A stretch of DNA of 64,000 bases from a candidate division KSB1 bacterium (GTDB lineage Bacteria; Zhuqueibacterota; Zhuqueibacteria; Zhuqueibacterales; Zhuqueibacteraceae): the NCBI GenBank assembly GCA_034506175.1, contig JAPDQB010000003.1, positions 1 through 64,000 on the forward strand. The letters run 5' to 3'. A program made the position numbers and the translations under genes. This document shows, in pieces, positions 30,521 to 40,079 of this stretch; position 1 is the first letter of the stretch; every line of letters begins with the position of its first letter. Under the pieces are notes generated by a model. The model ran no database searches and was not told the DNA's origin. It was given only the letters and a program-made list of their open reading frames with translations.

Positions 30521-30558
30521 CAACAAGCTCGGAAAGGCATTGAAATTTTTTAAAAACG

Positions 30559-31623
30559 ATGGCGATGGGAAGTTCGGCGGAAAAATTGAGTGAGCGCGAG
30601 CGCTTGATTTTGAACTCAATCGTGGAAAGTTTTGTGCGCAACGCCGTTCCGGTCGGCTCGCGGTATTTGTCCAAAAAAAGCGGCATGGACATGAGCGCTG
30701 CCACCATCCGCAATGTGATGATGGATTTGGAAGAAATGGGCTACGTTGCCCAACCGCACGCTTCGGCTGGGCGCGTGCCGACCGACAAGGGCTATCGTTT
30801 TTATGTCGATTCCCTGATGCTGGTCGAAACCCTTTCCGAAGAGGAAAAGCAGCATATTGTCGATCACTTGCGCCGCGATTCGCTGGGCATCGATACGATT
30901 CTCGATGCGGCGTCGCAGGTGTTGGCGCGTGTTTCCAAACAGCTCGGCGTCGTGCTCTCGCCACGATTTTATCAGGGCATTTTCGAGAAGATCGAGCTGG
31001 TGCCGATCACCGAAAAAAAGATTTTGATGGCGCTCACGATCAAATCCGGCCTGGTGCGGACGATAGTGATGGAAGTGGCGGCGGAGGTTTCGCGCGAGGT
31101 GTTGGAGAAAACCGCGCGCGTCATCAACGAGCGGCTGCATGGCTTGAGCCTGCGGGAGATCAAACACTCGCTGGAGCAGCGCATGCGGCACGCCAGCGAG
31201 GCGAACCCGGAATTGATCGAACGAATTGTCGGCACGGCTGATTTGCTGTTCAGCGAAGATGGCCGGCGCGGGTTGCACTTCGGCGGAACGAACAACATCG
31301 TCAGCCAGCCGGAGTTTACCGATCATCAACAGTTGGCGAAAGTTTTGAATCTGCTGGAAAACCGCGAAATTTTGATTCATCTTTTCGAACAGGGCGATCA
31401 GTCGCAAAAAATTTCGATTACCATCGGCGATGAAAATCGCGACGAGCTGATCAAGCATTGCAGTTTGATTACGGCTTCATATAACCTCGGACATATCAGC
31501 GGCACGCTGGGCGTGCTCGGTCCGACGCGCATCCGTTACTCCAAGATGGTGGCGCTGGTGGATTACATGGCGAAAATTCTGACCGAGGTTTTGGAGAAAA
31601 ATCAGACGACGCCGGTGGGATGA
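30559..31623 (+). CDS. hrcA: Heat-inducible transcription repressor HrcA
   Basis: A 354-residue repressor. An N-terminal winged helix (RERLILNSIVESFVRNAVPVG, SAATIRNVMMDLEEMGY) is followed by the SAGRVPTDKGYRFYVD family signature. The C-terminal domain has GLHFGGTNNIV and a final segment GPTRIRYSKMVALVDYM. HrcA represses chaperone genes at CIRCE sites and is kept active by GroEL. It heads an operon with grpE and dnaJ. The start at 30559 is a weak-RBS ATG; ATG 30565 two codons later is equally possible. Confidence 0.96.
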   Translation: MAMGSSAEKLSERERLILNSIVESFVRNAVPVGSRYLSKKSGMDMSAATIRNVMMDLEEMGYVAQPHASAGRVPTDKGYRFYVDSLMLVETLSEEEKQHIVDHLRRDSLGIDTILDAASQVLARVSKQLGVVLSPRFYQGIFEKIELVPITEKKILMALTIKSGLVRTIVMEVAAEVSREVLEKTARVINERLHGLSLREIKHSLEQRMRHASEANPELIERIVGTADLLFSEDGRRGLHFGGTNNIVSQPEFTDHQQLAKVLNLLENREILIHLFEQGDQSQKISITIGDENRDELIKHCSLITASYNLGHISGTLGVLGPTRIRYSKMVALVDYMAKILTEVLEKNQTTPVG

Positions 31624-31633
31624 GGAGCTTGAA

Positions 31634-32374
31634 TTGACCAGGATCATGCCAAACGACAAACAAACCATTGACACCAATCATTCCGACGAAACGGAGGAAA
31701 AAGCGGCGGCGCCCGGAGAAACGGCAGCGGCCGCGAATCTCGTGATCGAAGCCGAGGGCGAAGCAGCGGAAAGCGCGGCGGCCATCGAATTTGCGGATGA
31801 CCATCACAATGGCGCGGGCGCGGCGGCCGAAACCGGCAAGCCGAAAAAGGGGCGAATGGATTTTCGCCGCCGGGCGCTGCTAAAAGAACTGGAAGATAAA
31901 GAAAAGGAGTTCGATAAGCTCCGTGATGAGTATGCCAAGCTGGTTTTGCAGAATGCCGAACTGAAAGACCGGCATTTGCGCCTGGTGGCGGAAATGGAGA
32001 ATTTTCGCAAGCGCCTCGAAAGGGAATTTTTCAATCGCGTCGAGAGCCGCCTCGCCGGTTTGCTGGCGGAGTTGCTGCCGGTGGTGGACGATCTCGAGCG
32101 CTTTTTTGACGCCAGCGGTGACCAGGCGAAAGATCACCAGGCGCTGGCAGCGGGCGTGCGGCTGATCTATCAAAACATGTTGAAAATTTTGCAAAGTCAC
32201 GGCGTGACGGCGATGGAAGCCGTCGGCCAGAATTTCGATCCGAACCGGCACGAGGCCTTGATGCAGATGCCGGTGGAGGGTAAAGCCCCCAATCTCGTGG
32301 TGCAGGAAACGACAAAAGGATATTTGTTGCTTGACAAAGTGCTCAGGCCTGCAAAGGTCATCGTCAGTGCTTGA
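31634..32374 (+). CDS. grpE: Nucleotide exchange factor GrpE
   Basis: A 246-residue DnaK co-chaperone that releases ADP. After an acidic, low-complexity N-terminal tail (about 1-85; Glu/Ala-rich) comes a long coiled-coil ([32 protein letters not shown]). The four-helix and beta-wing domains end in [12 protein letters not shown] 31634 is preferred because GAGGAG (31622-31627) lies 6 bp upstream; ATG 31646 has its AGGA only 2 bp away. It begins 10 bp after hrcA. Confidence 0.94.
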   Translation: MTRIMPNDKQTIDTNHSDETEEKAAAPGETAAAANLVIEAEGEAAESAAAIEFADDHHNGAGAAAETGKPKKGRMDFRRRALLKELEDKEKEFDKLRDEYAKLVLQNAELKDRHLRLVAEMENFRKRLEREFFNRVESRLAGLLAELLPVVDDLERFFDASGDQAKDHQALAAGVRLIYQNMLKILQSHGVTAMEAVGQNFDPNRHEALMQMPVEGKAPNLVVQETTKGYLLLDKVLRPAKVIVSA

Positions 32375-32391
32375 ACAGTAGAACATTTTTT

Positions 32392-33534
32392 ATGGCGAGA
32401 CGCGATTATTACGAAATTCTCGGCGTGAGGCGGGACGCTTCGGAAGAAGAAATCAAAAAAGCTTATCGCAAGCTGGCGATGCAATATCATCCCGACCGCA
32501 ATGCCGGCGACAAAACCGCGGAAGAACGCTTTAAGGAAGCGGCAGAGGCGTACGAAGTGTTGCGCGACCGTGACAAGCGCGACCGCTACGATCGCTTTGG
32601 CCACGCCGGGCTTCGAGGCAGCGGCGGTTTTGAAACCGTGCGCGATTTTGAGTTCGACCTGGCCGATGCCCTGCGCACGTTCATGTCGGAAGGCATTTTC
32701 GGCGAGTTTTTCGGGCAAACCAGCGGCGGCCGCACGCGCGAAACGAAGCAACGTGGCAATGATTTGCAAATTCCTCTGAAATTGACGCTGGAAGAAGCGG
32801 CCAGCGGCGTCAACAAAAAAATCAAGCTGCACAAATATCTGAAATGCGATTCGTGTGCGGGAACCGGCAGCGCCCGCGGCAGCCAGGAGGCGATTTGTCC
32901 GACTTGCCGAGGCACCGGTGAAGTGCGGCAGGTTTCGCGCTCGTTCTTTGGCCAGTTTATCAATGTGAGCACGTGCCATCAATGCCGCGGCGAAGGCCGC
33001 ATTGTCAAGCATCCGTGTCCGGATTGCCGGGGCGAAGGCCGGATTGAAGGCGACAAAATGATCACGGTTGACATACCGGCCGGCGTTGCCGCGGGAAATT
33101 ATTTGACCGTGCGCGGTGAAGGCAATGCCGGCCCGCGCGGTGGTCCGCCGGGTGATCTGCTCGTGGTCATCGAAGAGAAAGAGCACGAATATTTCGAGCG
33201 GCACGGCGACGATATTCTTTATGATTTGCCGCTCAGTATTCCACAGGCGGTGTTGGGTGCCGTGGTGGAAGTGCCGACGCTCAACGGCAAGGCCAAATTG
33301 GACATTGCGCCGGGAACCCAGTCGGGAAAAATTTTGCGCATGCGCGGCAAAGGTATGCCGCATTTAAACGGCTACGGCAGCGGCGACCAGCTCGTGCGCG
33401 TCGTCGTGTGGATTCCCAACAAGCTCTCGCTCAAAGAGAAAGAGTTGTTTATGCAATTGGCCGAAACCGATGGCGTCAAGCCACCAAAAAGCGAGCGTGG
33501 ATTTTTTTCCAAAATTAAAGAAGCGCTGTTTTGA
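32392..33534 (+). CDS. dnaJ: Chaperone protein DnaJ
   Basis: A 380-residue Hsp40. The J domain is [20 protein letters not shown] with the HPD tripeptide in YHPDRN. A short Gly/Phe region follows. The zinc-binding domain has four CxxCxGxG repeats ([32 protein letters not shown]), followed by the substrate-binding C-terminal domains. The Gly/Phe linker carries an unusual acidic stretch ([14 protein letters not shown]). ATG 32392 begins the conserved [11 protein letters not shown]. The grpE stop is 18 bp upstream. No dnaK is in the window. Confidence 0.96.
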   Translation: MARRDYYEILGVRRDASEEEIKKAYRKLAMQYHPDRNAGDKTAEERFKEAAEAYEVLRDRDKRDRYDRFGHAGLRGSGGFETVRDFEFDLADALRTFMSEGIFGEFFGQTSGGRTRETKQRGNDLQIPLKLTLEEAASGVNKKIKLHKYLKCDSCAGTGSARGSQEAICPTCRGTGEVRQVSRSFFGQFINVSTCHQCRGEGRIVKHPCPDCRGEGRIEGDKMITVDIPAGVAAGNYLTVRGEGNAGPRGGPPGDLLVVIEEKEHEYFERHGDDILYDLPLSIPQAVLGAVVEVPTLNGKAKLDIAPGTQSGKILRMRGKGMPHLNGYGSGDQLVRVVVWIPNKLSLKEKELFMQLAETDGVKPPKSERGFFSKIKEALF

Positions 33535-33621
33535 AAAATGTTGGCCTGTTTACCGATTAGCCTGTTCGCCTGTTAATGTTAACGGGCAAACCAGCTAACT
33601 GACAGACCGAGGAGGTAGGTG

Positions 33622-34038
33622 ATGCGGGGGTTTACGCAGCCGGAGCAACGCGCGATTTTGGTTCTGCTCTCGACCTTTGGCTTGGGAACCTTGCTCTGGT
33701 GGTATCGCCAAAGCCAGCCTTTGCCGGTGGTTGAGCCGGCGACGGTGGCCGCTTTTGAAGAGTTTGCGCGCGGATTGCCGGGCGACAGTATTCGCGCGCC
33801 GGCATCGTTCAGCGAACGCGGCGCCGGCGGAAGCGCCTTGTCCGCGCGGCTTGATTTGAACGCCGCCACGATTAACGACCTGGTGCGGTTTCCGGGAATC
33901 GGCCCGGTGATGGCCAAACGAATTGTCGAGTATCGCGAAACCAACGGCCCGTTTAAAAAATTGCAGGATTTACGCAAAGTCAAAGGCATTGGCGTGAAGA
34001 CGTATGAGAAATTGGCGCCGCTGGTGATGATTAGATGA
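33622..34038 (+). CDS. ComEA-like helix-hairpin-helix DNA-binding protein
   Basis: A 138-residue protein with one N-terminal membrane anchor (about 13-29) and a flexible linker. The C-terminal tandem HhH domain reads LDLNAATINDLVRFPGIGPV, then KVKGIGVKTYEKLAPLV. ComEA binds double-stranded DNA outside the inner membrane and pulls it in during transformation. The adjacent PilM/PilN-type genes and comF at 11 kb suggest a DNA-uptake capacity. The ATG at 33622 follows GAGGTAGGTG; a GTG at 33619 is in frame. Confidence 0.85.
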   Translation: MRGFTQPEQRAILVLLSTFGLGTLLWWYRQSQPLPVVEPATVAAFEEFARGLPGDSIRAPASFSERGAGGSALSARLDLNAATINDLVRFPGIGPVMAKRIVEYRETNGPFKKLQDLRKVKGIGVKTYEKLAPLVMIR

Positions 34039-34099
34039 TTTGCAATACTCTTGCTCTTTTCAAAAAGTGAGTAAGAGTATGAATGGGAATAAATGATTT

Positions 34100-35008
34100 G
34101 TGATGATGATGGCTGCGGATCGATATGGCAAAGGCTCGATTCTGTATAAAATATTGATCGTCGTGTTGGCAGCGGCGCTGGTTGTCGCCATCGTTTATCC
34201 CAAAAAAATTTGGGATGATGAAGCCGCGCATCAGGCGCTCTGCCGCGAGCGGATGGCTGATCTGTATAACGCCGAATTACAATATCGAAATTTCAATGAT
34301 CGCTTCACCGCCAGTTCGGCTGCCGTCATCGAGTTCATTCAATCTGATCCGCGCTACTTGAGGCGGCTTGATTCGCTCATTGTTCAGCCGCTGCGCGAGG
34401 CAAAGAAGACGCTGGACAGCCTTCAGCAAATTCAGGCGTTTGCCGATAGTCTTATAGGAACGCTAATTGCTGCCACTGCAAGCGCGGCGATCATTGATTC
34501 GGTTGATCGTTTGGAAGACCGGGTGATCGAAGGCAGCCGCCGCATCCGGCAGATTTTGGAAACGATCCGGGAGCGCATGGCCGTCATGCCGAACATGCCG
34601 GTGGCGGCTTTTGAGCGCGGCTTGAACATCATCACGCGCAAAGATTACTTTTTTAAAATGGAGGTCATCCGGCGCATGTTAACCGCGGTCGGCAACCCGA
34701 GTTTGGCACGCGCCTCGTCGAAAGAGGCGTTGGAAAATTTTGCCCTGATGGACGTTTGCTGGCGCCAGGCTTTGACCAGGCTGGCGGCAGCCCCGGCGGC
34801 GTTGGACTCACTACGGTGGTGCCCGACGGTTCAAGATTCCTTCAAAATCGCGCTGGTTGACGGCAGCGTCAGGATCTCTTGTCCCATCGATTCAACCGAT
34901 ATTCGGCGGGCACAGGCGGATTTTTTTAAATCTCGTATTGGGGCGTTGAAAATTTCCAATCACGGCCGAATTGACCGCGGCGAAAAGAGTTGGGCGTCAA
35001 GGCCGTGA
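34100..35008 (+). CDS. Unrecognised single-pass membrane protein beside pilM
   Basis: About 302 residues; I do not recognise a family. One membrane segment lies near residues 15-33 (KILIVVLAAALVVAIVYP). The rest is predicted outside, mainly helical with heptad-like stretches (SLIVQPLREAKKTLDSLQQI, DRLEDRVIEGSRRIRQILET), and Cys residues at 49, about 234 and about 246. Four start codons (GTG ATG ATG ATG) stand in a row, so the exact start is uncertain. It lies between comEA and pilM on the same strand, so a role in a pilus or DNA-uptake platform is likely but unproved. Confidence 0.65.
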   Translation: MMMMAADRYGKGSILYKILIVVLAAALVVAIVYPKKIWDDEAAHQALCRERMADLYNAELQYRNFNDRFTASSAAVIEFIQSDPRYLRRLDSLIVQPLREAKKTLDSLQQIQAFADSLIGTLIAATASAAIIDSVDRLEDRVIEGSRRIRQILETIRERMAVMPNMPVAAFERGLNIITRKDYFFKMEVIRRMLTAVGNPSLARASSKEALENFALMDVCWRQALTRLAAAPAALDSLRWCPTVQDSFKIALVDGSVRISCPIDSTDIRRAQADFFKSRIGALKISNHGRIDRGEKSWASRP

Positions 35009-35059
35009 TTGACTCCATACCCTCTATTTAAGGCTACGCCTGAAAGGCAAGGGCAGTTT

Positions 35060-36025
35060 ATGGCATCTGCCATTACCAATGGAATGGTTGGCATCAGCAT
35101 TCGCGACACCGCGCTGCGCATGGTCGAAATCACCAAGATCGCGGGCGAATCTCGCATCTCCCGAGTTTCCCAGGGACGGGTTCGTGCGGCGCTCAATGTG
35201 GCCTCGCTGCAAGACCGCACCCTGATTCGCCGTTATGCCGAGGATATCAACCGGCTTTACGAGACCGCGGATTTTCAGATTTCTTCCGGCGTGTTTATTA
35301 TCGATTCCAGCCTGGTGATGATCAAGAAGATCCCCATCGATGTAAATTTGCAGGGCGAGCGCTTCAAAGATCACATGCGCTGGGAAGTGGAGCAGTGCAT
35401 GATCAATCCCCTGGAGCAATACATCATCGCTTTTGAGCCACTGCCCGTCGAAGACAGCAAGGACTTCACCCACGCGGTCGCCGTGGTGGCGCGCCGCTTG
35501 GTGATCGAATATCTCAAAGAGATCTTCCAAAACACCGATCTGCAATTGCGCGCCATCGACGTGGACGTCTTTGCCGCCCAGCGCGTTTTGGCGGACAATT
35601 ATGACTTGGGTGAAAAAGAATTTATCGCGCTGGTTGATATCCGCAAGCAGGGCTTGCAATTTTCGATCATGCGCGGAACCAATTTTTATCTTGCGCACGA
35701 CATGGATTTTCACGGCGACGAACCGGTCAGCACCGCCACGCGCGATGATGATCATTGGGCGCGCCAGATTTCAAAAGAACTCCGCCGCATCATCATCGAT
35801 CATAAATTGGGCAAAAGCGTCGAAGACCTGCGTGCGGTTCATTTGTACGGCGATGGTGTCACCGACGGCATCGTCGAAACGCTGCAAAATACTCATAATG
35901 TCCGCATTGATCGCGCCAACCCGTTTAAAAAAATAAAAATTGCCAGCGCCGGCGTCGAGGCCATCGTGCCCTCGCAGCCCGAAGCTTTTGTGATTCCGGT
36001 CGGCGCCGCGTTAAAAGGACTATGA
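35060..36025 (+). CDS. pilM: PilM-like actin-fold ATPase of type IV pilus assembly
   Basis: A 321-residue protein related to PilM/GspL-N and FtsA. It has MVGISIRDTALRMVEITK near the start, then IPIDVNLQGERFKDHMRWEVEQ and EFIALVDIRKQGLQFSIMRG (phosphate-binding strand), and the C-terminal VHLYGDGVTDGIVETLQ. PilM forms a cytoplasmic ring beneath PilN/PilO. ATG 35060 gives the conserved N-terminus and has AAGGGCAG upstream; the frame can be extended to a TTG at 35009. The pilN-like gene follows by 33 bp. Confidence 0.85.
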   Translation: MASAITNGMVGISIRDTALRMVEITKIAGESRISRVSQGRVRAALNVASLQDRTLIRRYAEDINRLYETADFQISSGVFIIDSSLVMIKKIPIDVNLQGERFKDHMRWEVEQCMINPLEQYIIAFEPLPVEDSKDFTHAVAVVARRLVIEYLKEIFQNTDLQLRAIDVDVFAAQRVLADNYDLGEKEFIALVDIRKQGLQFSIMRGTNFYLAHDMDFHGDEPVSTATRDDDHWARQISKELRRIIIDHKLGKSVEDLRAVHLYGDGVTDGIVETLQNTHNVRIDRANPFKKIKIASAGVEAIVPSQPEAFVIPVGAALKGL

Positions 36026-36058
36026 TCACCTGTTTTCATTTTTGTGTGGAGAAAGCGA

Positions 36059-37111
36059 ATGGTTGACATCAATCTCATGGGCGAGGAGGAAAACCGTGAG
36101 GAGCGCCAGCCGCAGGAAAGTTTCACCCAGACCGTCAACCTCGATCTTGGCGACACGGCTGACGAAGAAGGTGCCGCCCCGTTTATCAACGACCCTCCGC
36201 CACCAAGTCCGTATTCGCGCGAAGCCATGGCCCCTCCTGGCGGTTATTCAACCCGCCCGCTGGCGATGAATGCCAGCGCCAAATCCGGCTCTTCCCGTTG
36301 GACCGCCTATTTGCTGGCCAGCGTGCTGGTTGTCGCCGCGATCGTTGGCATTTATCTGACGCTTTTTAAAACCGGCCAACAACAAGATACCGCCACCGCT
36401 CCCGGCGCGGACTTCGGTTTGTCGACCCCGGGCGATTCGCTGCCGAATGTTCCGGCACCCGATAATCCCCCCGCTCCGCCGAGTGAAACCGAGCCGATGC
36501 CGCCGGTGGCCGGCAGCGTGTGGAGCACGACGCGCATCGGTGCGTACACCGTCGGCGCGCTGGGCCAATCTTTCAGCGGCGACAATGATTTTGCGCTGAT
36601 TTCTTATTCGGGAAGCAACAACAGTTTTCTCGTGCAATTTTTGGCGCCGTCGCCTGAAGCAATCAATGAAGTGACGCAAGCCATGCAGCGCAACGCTTCG
36701 CCGCAAGAATTGCGCACGGTTTCAAAGCTTCCCGCCGGCAACGGCGGCACGATGAACAACGTTCTGGTTTTGGGACGGGTGAGCGAGCAGGCGGCAATGA
36801 TGGGCCCGCCGGGCCAGCGCCGCATGAGCTTCACCGAGTTTTCCACCTGGCTGAAAAAACTCGGCGCCGACAACGGCCTGCGGTCAACGTTGTACGAAAT
36901 CGGCAAAGCCTATGCCGCTGACGGCGGCACGCGCACGCCGGTGCAGGCGAATTTTTCCGGCGGCAAAAGCGGCGCGTTTGATTTTCTTCGCAGTCTCGCC
37001 GATGCCGGGCCGAATATTTCCATGTCGAAAATCATCGTCAGCCCGGCCGATCGTAAATCATCAAGCAGCGCCCAAGTGAACGTGGTGTTGCTGTTCGATT
37101 TCGTTGAATAG
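36059..37111 (+). CDS. PilN-like inner-membrane protein with PilO/GspM-like C-terminus
   Basis: About 350 residues. The first residues MVDINLMGEEE recall the INLLP motif by which PilN docks into PilM. A cytoplasmic Pro-rich, acidic linker of about 75 residues follows, a single membrane segment at about 84-104 (YLLASVLVVAAIVGIYLTLF), another Pro-rich linker, and a ferredoxin-like periplasmic domain ending in VNVVLLFDFVE. That ending resembles PilO/GspM. It may combine PilN docking and PilO-like functions. GGAGA precedes ATG 36059. No pilO, pilP or pilQ genes follow; rsmD starts 22 bp later. Confidence 0.7.
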   Translation: MVDINLMGEEENREERQPQESFTQTVNLDLGDTADEEGAAPFINDPPPPSPYSREAMAPPGGYSTRPLAMNASAKSGSSRWTAYLLASVLVVAAIVGIYLTLFKTGQQQDTATAPGADFGLSTPGDSLPNVPAPDNPPAPPSETEPMPPVAGSVWSTTRIGAYTVGALGQSFSGDNDFALISYSGSNNSFLVQFLAPSPEAINEVTQAMQRNASPQELRTVSKLPAGNGGTMNNVLVLGRVSEQAAMMGPPGQRRMSFTEFSTWLKKLGADNGLRSTLYEIGKAYAADGGTRTPVQANFSGGKSGAFDFLRSLADAGPNISMSKIIVSPADRKSSSSAQVNVVLLFDFVE

Positions 37112-37132
37112 CACTTGGCTGTATGAATCTGC

Positions 37133-37690
37133 ATGCGGGTAATCGCAGGGACGCGCAAGGGACATCTTCTCCAGGCGCCGCGCGGTCTATGGACCCGGCC
37201 CACGAGTGATCGCACGCGCACGATCTTGTTTGATTTGCTCCAGGGCAAAGTCAGCGGTGCCGTCGTGCTCGATCTGTTTGCCGGTTCCGGGGCGCTGGGC
37301 ATCGAAGCGCTGAGCCGCGGTGCCGCGCAAGCCGATTTCGTCGAGAAAAACCGGCGCGTCGCGGAAATTATCCGCCGGAATTTGAGCCATACGCATCTCG
37401 AAGATCATGCGCAAGTGATCGTTCAGGATGCGTTTGCTTTTTTAGCGAACGCCGAAGCAGCGGAAGCCCGGCCTTCCTATGATCTTCTGTTTGCCGATCC
37501 GCCTTACAATTTAGGACATGCCGAGCGCCTGCTCGAGGCGTTGTCGCAAAGTCGCTTGCTGAATCCCGGCGCCGTTGCCGTTTTGGAAGAAACCGCGCGC
37601 CAGGAGCTGAAGCCCGCCAGCGGCCGCTGGCGCTGTTATTTGCGCCGCGTGATCGGAGAAACCGCCTTGCACTTTTATGAGGTGAATTGA
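37133..37690 (+). CDS. rsmD: 16S rRNA (guanine966-N2)-methyltransferase RsmD
   Basis: A 185-residue SAM-dependent methyltransferase. MRVIAGTRKGHLLQAP, RPTSDRTRTILFDLL, motif I LDLFAGSGALGIEALSRGA and the catalytic DPPY in LLFADPPYN are typical. It methylates G966 in the 30S P-site region. The gene is followed by coaD with a 2-bp gap, the conserved rsmD-coaD pair of many bacteria. Confidence 0.95.
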   Translation: MRVIAGTRKGHLLQAPRGLWTRPTSDRTRTILFDLLQGKVSGAVVLDLFAGSGALGIEALSRGAAQADFVEKNRRVAEIIRRNLSHTHLEDHAQVIVQDAFAFLANAEAAEARPSYDLLFADPPYNLGHAERLLEALSQSRLLNPGAVAVLEETARQELKPASGRWRCYLRRVIGETALHFYEVN

Positions 37691-37692
37691 CG

Positions 37693-38181
37693 ATGCGTCA
37701 CGTCATTTATCCCGGCACGTTCGATCCCATTACCAACGGCCATCTCGATATCATCGAACGCGCCACCACGCTGTTTGACCTCGTGACCATTGGCGTGACC
37801 ACCAATCCCGCCAAAAATCCGCTTTTTTCTGTCGAAGAACGCGTGGTCATGATTCGCCAAGTCACGCAAAATTTCAGCAGCGTGCGCGTCGACAGCTTCA
37901 CCGGTTTGTTGGTGGACTATGCGCAGCGGCTGGGCGCTTGCGCCATCATTCGCGGCCTGCGCGCCATTTCGGATTTTGAATATGAGTTTCAAATGGCGCT
38001 GGTCAACCGCAAAATTTCCGACGGCATCGTCACGGTGTTTTTGATGCCGAACGAAAAATACACCTATTTAAATTCGACGATCGTCAAAGAGCTGGCGCTG
38101 TTCGGCGGCGATGTGAGCCGCTTCGTACCGCCGGAAGTCGAGGTGCTGATTAAACAAAAAGTGGCGGCGCGTACGAAATAA
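37693..38181 (+). CDS. coaD: Phosphopantetheine adenylyltransferase
   Basis: A 162-residue enzyme transferring AMP to 4'-phosphopantetheine, the penultimate step of coenzyme A synthesis. The nucleotidyltransferase motif YPGTFDPITNGHLDII, the IIRGLRAISDFEYEFQM signature and YTYLNSTIVKE (ISSTxI-like) are present. ATG 37693 is used; a TTG two codons earlier would overlap the rsmD stop codon. The pta gene, whose product uses CoA, follows after 26 bp. Confidence 0.96.
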   Translation: MRHVIYPGTFDPITNGHLDIIERATTLFDLVTIGVTTNPAKNPLFSVEERVVMIRQVTQNFSSVRVDSFTGLLVDYAQRLGACAIIRGLRAISDFEYEFQMALVNRKISDGIVTVFLMPNEKYTYLNSTIVKELALFGGDVSRFVPPEVEVLIKQKVAARTK

Positions 38182-38207
38182 AATTTTAAATTTACTTTAG
38201 CCAAAAT

Positions 38208-39182
38208 ATGACGTTCAGCGAGCAAATCCGCGCTCGCGCCAAAGCCCGGCGGAAGCGCATCGTTTTTCCGGAAGCCGAAGAGCCGCGGGTTTTGCGGGCG
38301 GTTTTCCAAATTGTCACCGAACGCCTGCTCGCGCCGGTTTTGGTCGGCGACCGCGAAGCCATCGTCAAAGCGGCTCGGAAATTGGGAGGCGATCTCTCCG
38401 GTGTTGAAATTGTCTCGCCGCTGCACGACAGCTCTTTTGCGGAATACGCTGCGTTTTATTTTCAGCTTCGGCAGGGCAAGGGCGTCAAGGAAAGTCAGAC
38501 GGCGGAAACGATCAGCCAGCCGCTTTATTACGCCGCGGCCTTGGTTCGCGCCGGCCGCGCCGACGGCGCCGTTGCCGGCTCGGTGCACACCACTCGCGAG
38601 GTGTTACGCGCCGCGCTGCAACTCATCGGCCTCGCCCCCGGTTTCTCGGTTGTTTCGAGCACGTTCGAGATGGTCAGTCCCGAACATCGCGTGCTGACCT
38701 TTGCCGATTGCGCCGTCGTTCCCGATCCGACTCCCGAGCAGCTCGCGGAGATCGCGATTTCCTCGGCGCAGACACACGAGCGCTTGACCGGTGAAACGCC
38801 GCATGTGGCGATGCTGTCGTATTCCACCAAAGGCAGCGGCCAACATCCGAGAGTCGAGAAAGTGCAGCGCGCCACGCACATCGCGCGGGCGAGAAAGCCG
38901 GATCTGAATCTCGACGGCGAGTTGCAGGGCGACGCCGCGCTGGTTGAATCCATCGGCGCCCGCAAAGCGCCAGGCAGTTCTGTGGCTGGGAAAGCCAACG
39001 TGCTCATTTTTCCCGATCTTGACGCCGGCAACATCGCCTACAAGCTCACGCAGCGCCTCGCCGGTTATCAAGCCATCGGCCCGATCATTCAAGGCCTCGC
39101 CAAGCCGATGAACGACCTCTCGCGCGGCTGCACGGAGGAGGATATTGTGAATGTGGCGTGTATTTGTGCGCTGCTGGCGTAG
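38208..39182 (+). CDS. pta: Phosphate acetyltransferase
   Basis: A 324-residue Pta of the short class, converting acetyl-CoA and phosphate to acetyl phosphate and CoA. Signatures: [72 protein letters not shown] and [17 protein letters not shown]. No acetate kinase gene follows; the operon seems to end here. Beyond it lies decayed toxin-antitoxin sequence. Confidence 0.94.
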   Translation: MTFSEQIRARAKARRKRIVFPEAEEPRVLRAVFQIVTERLLAPVLVGDREAIVKAARKLGGDLSGVEIVSPLHDSSFAEYAAFYFQLRQGKGVKESQTAETISQPLYYAAALVRAGRADGAVAGSVHTTREVLRAALQLIGLAPGFSVVSSTFEMVSPEHRVLTFADCAVVPDPTPEQLAEIAISSAQTHERLTGETPHVAMLSYSTKGSGQHPRVEKVQRATHIARARKPDLNLDGELQGDAALVESIGARKAPGSSVAGKANVLIFPDLDAGNIAYKLTQRLAGYQAIGPIIQGLAKPMNDLSRGCTEEDIVNVACICALLA

Positions 39183-39232
39183 CCCTCAGGCGCTTATTGG
39201 TTGAAACGAAAGAACTTTTAAAATAAAATCGT

Positions 39233-39478
39233 GAAAAAGAAATTAAGCCGATTCATAAACTACCACTGCTGGCAGAAAACGCCAGCATACTCCAACAAAT
39301 TGATGAAGAAACACGTGTATTGTTCGCAAATCTCAGTGGTTATTATTTGAATGCACGCTATAAAGAAACGGTCCAAGCGCCTTCTAAAGCAATAGGCAAA
39401 AACGAAGCTAAAAATTTTTTAATCAAATCGGAAAGGGCCATAACATGGCTTATTCAAAAGATGAAGCAATCACCGTAA
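39233..39478 (+). pseudogene. 5'-truncated HEPN-domain gene (toxin of a HEPN/MNT pair)
   Basis: Open frame without a start, encoding IHKLPLLAENASILQQID, then LFANLSGYYLNARYKETV and AKNFLIKSERAITWLIQKMK, ending in TAA at 39478. The tail pattern (YYxxARY ... A..FL......WL...) is that of HEPN-domain proteins. The N-terminal half is gone; a stop codon lies just upstream in this frame. It overlaps the start of the nucleotidyltransferase gene by 34 bp, the normal order for such pairs. It was not recognisable as a start-to-stop ORF. Confidence 0.65.
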
Positions 39479-39832
39479 TTCGTGCGTTTCTTGAGAAAAT
39501 TCAACCAGAGCTTCCGATTGAACGAGCGTATTTATTTGGCTCGCATGCTACGGGTAGAAATCGTGGTTACTCGGATATCGACCTGGCAATTGTAAGCCCT
39601 GCTCTCAATCTCGAAAACTCATTTGCAATAAATCAAAAAGTTTTTCGCCGAGCGATGCCGATATAATCTCGATCTGGAGCCGATCTGTTTTTCGCCGGAA
39701 GAATTCGAGCAGGAGTACCTGCCAATTGTTCGTGAGATCAAGCGTGAAGCGGTGGAAATTACCGTAGAAGAATTGCCGATTGTGCTTGATAGCAAACGAA
39801 CGGGAATAGAGATAACAGTGACAAATCACTAA
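39445..39832 (+). pseudogene. MNT-type nucleotidyltransferase (antitoxin), frameshifted
   Basis: The first frame (39445-39666) gives a MNT domain with FGSHATGRNRGYSDIDLAIV, containing the GSxATG and DxD metal-binding residues. It then stops at an early TAA. The next frame continues the protein: RYNLDLEPICFSPEEFEQEY, LPIVREIKREAVEI and an end at 39832. A single-base indel near 39650-39660 explains this. In HEPN/MNT systems the MNT protein AMPylates and silences the HEPN RNase; both halves are broken here. Confidence 0.7.
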
Positions 39833-39851
39833 AAACTCTCGAGGTCAAATG

Positions 39852-40079
39852 ATGAGCACAGTTGAACTAATCAATCAGCATGTTCAGCGATTGCCCGAAC
39901 CTTTTTTGAATGAGGTGCTCCACTTTATCGAGTTTTTAATGAAAAAGATTGTTCCGGCAAACTCGCATCAGGAAGACTTGCAATGGTCCCGCTTTTCATT
40001 GTCTGAAGCAATGCGTGGATTGGAAGATGAAGATGGACCCATTTATGGTGAATCCGATCTTAAAGAGAGATGGAAATGA
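39852..40079 (+). CDS. DUF2281-like small protein, probable antitoxin of the PemK-like gene
   Basis: A 75-residue acidic helical protein: TVELINQHVQRLPEPFLNEV, FIEFLMKKI, and a tail WSRFSLSEAMRGLEDEDGPI. The LP...EVL.FIEFL pattern is that of DUF2281 antitoxins. The ATG at 39852 has GAGG 7 bp upstream; ATG 39849 is adjacent. Its stop overlaps the toxin start (ATGA, 40076-40079), which is typical of toxin-antitoxin operons. The antitoxin is intact while its toxin is frameshifted. Confidence 0.65.
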   Translation: MSTVELINQHVQRLPEPFLNEVLHFIEFLMKKIVPANSHQEDLQWSRFSLSEAMRGLEDEDGPIYGESDLKERWK

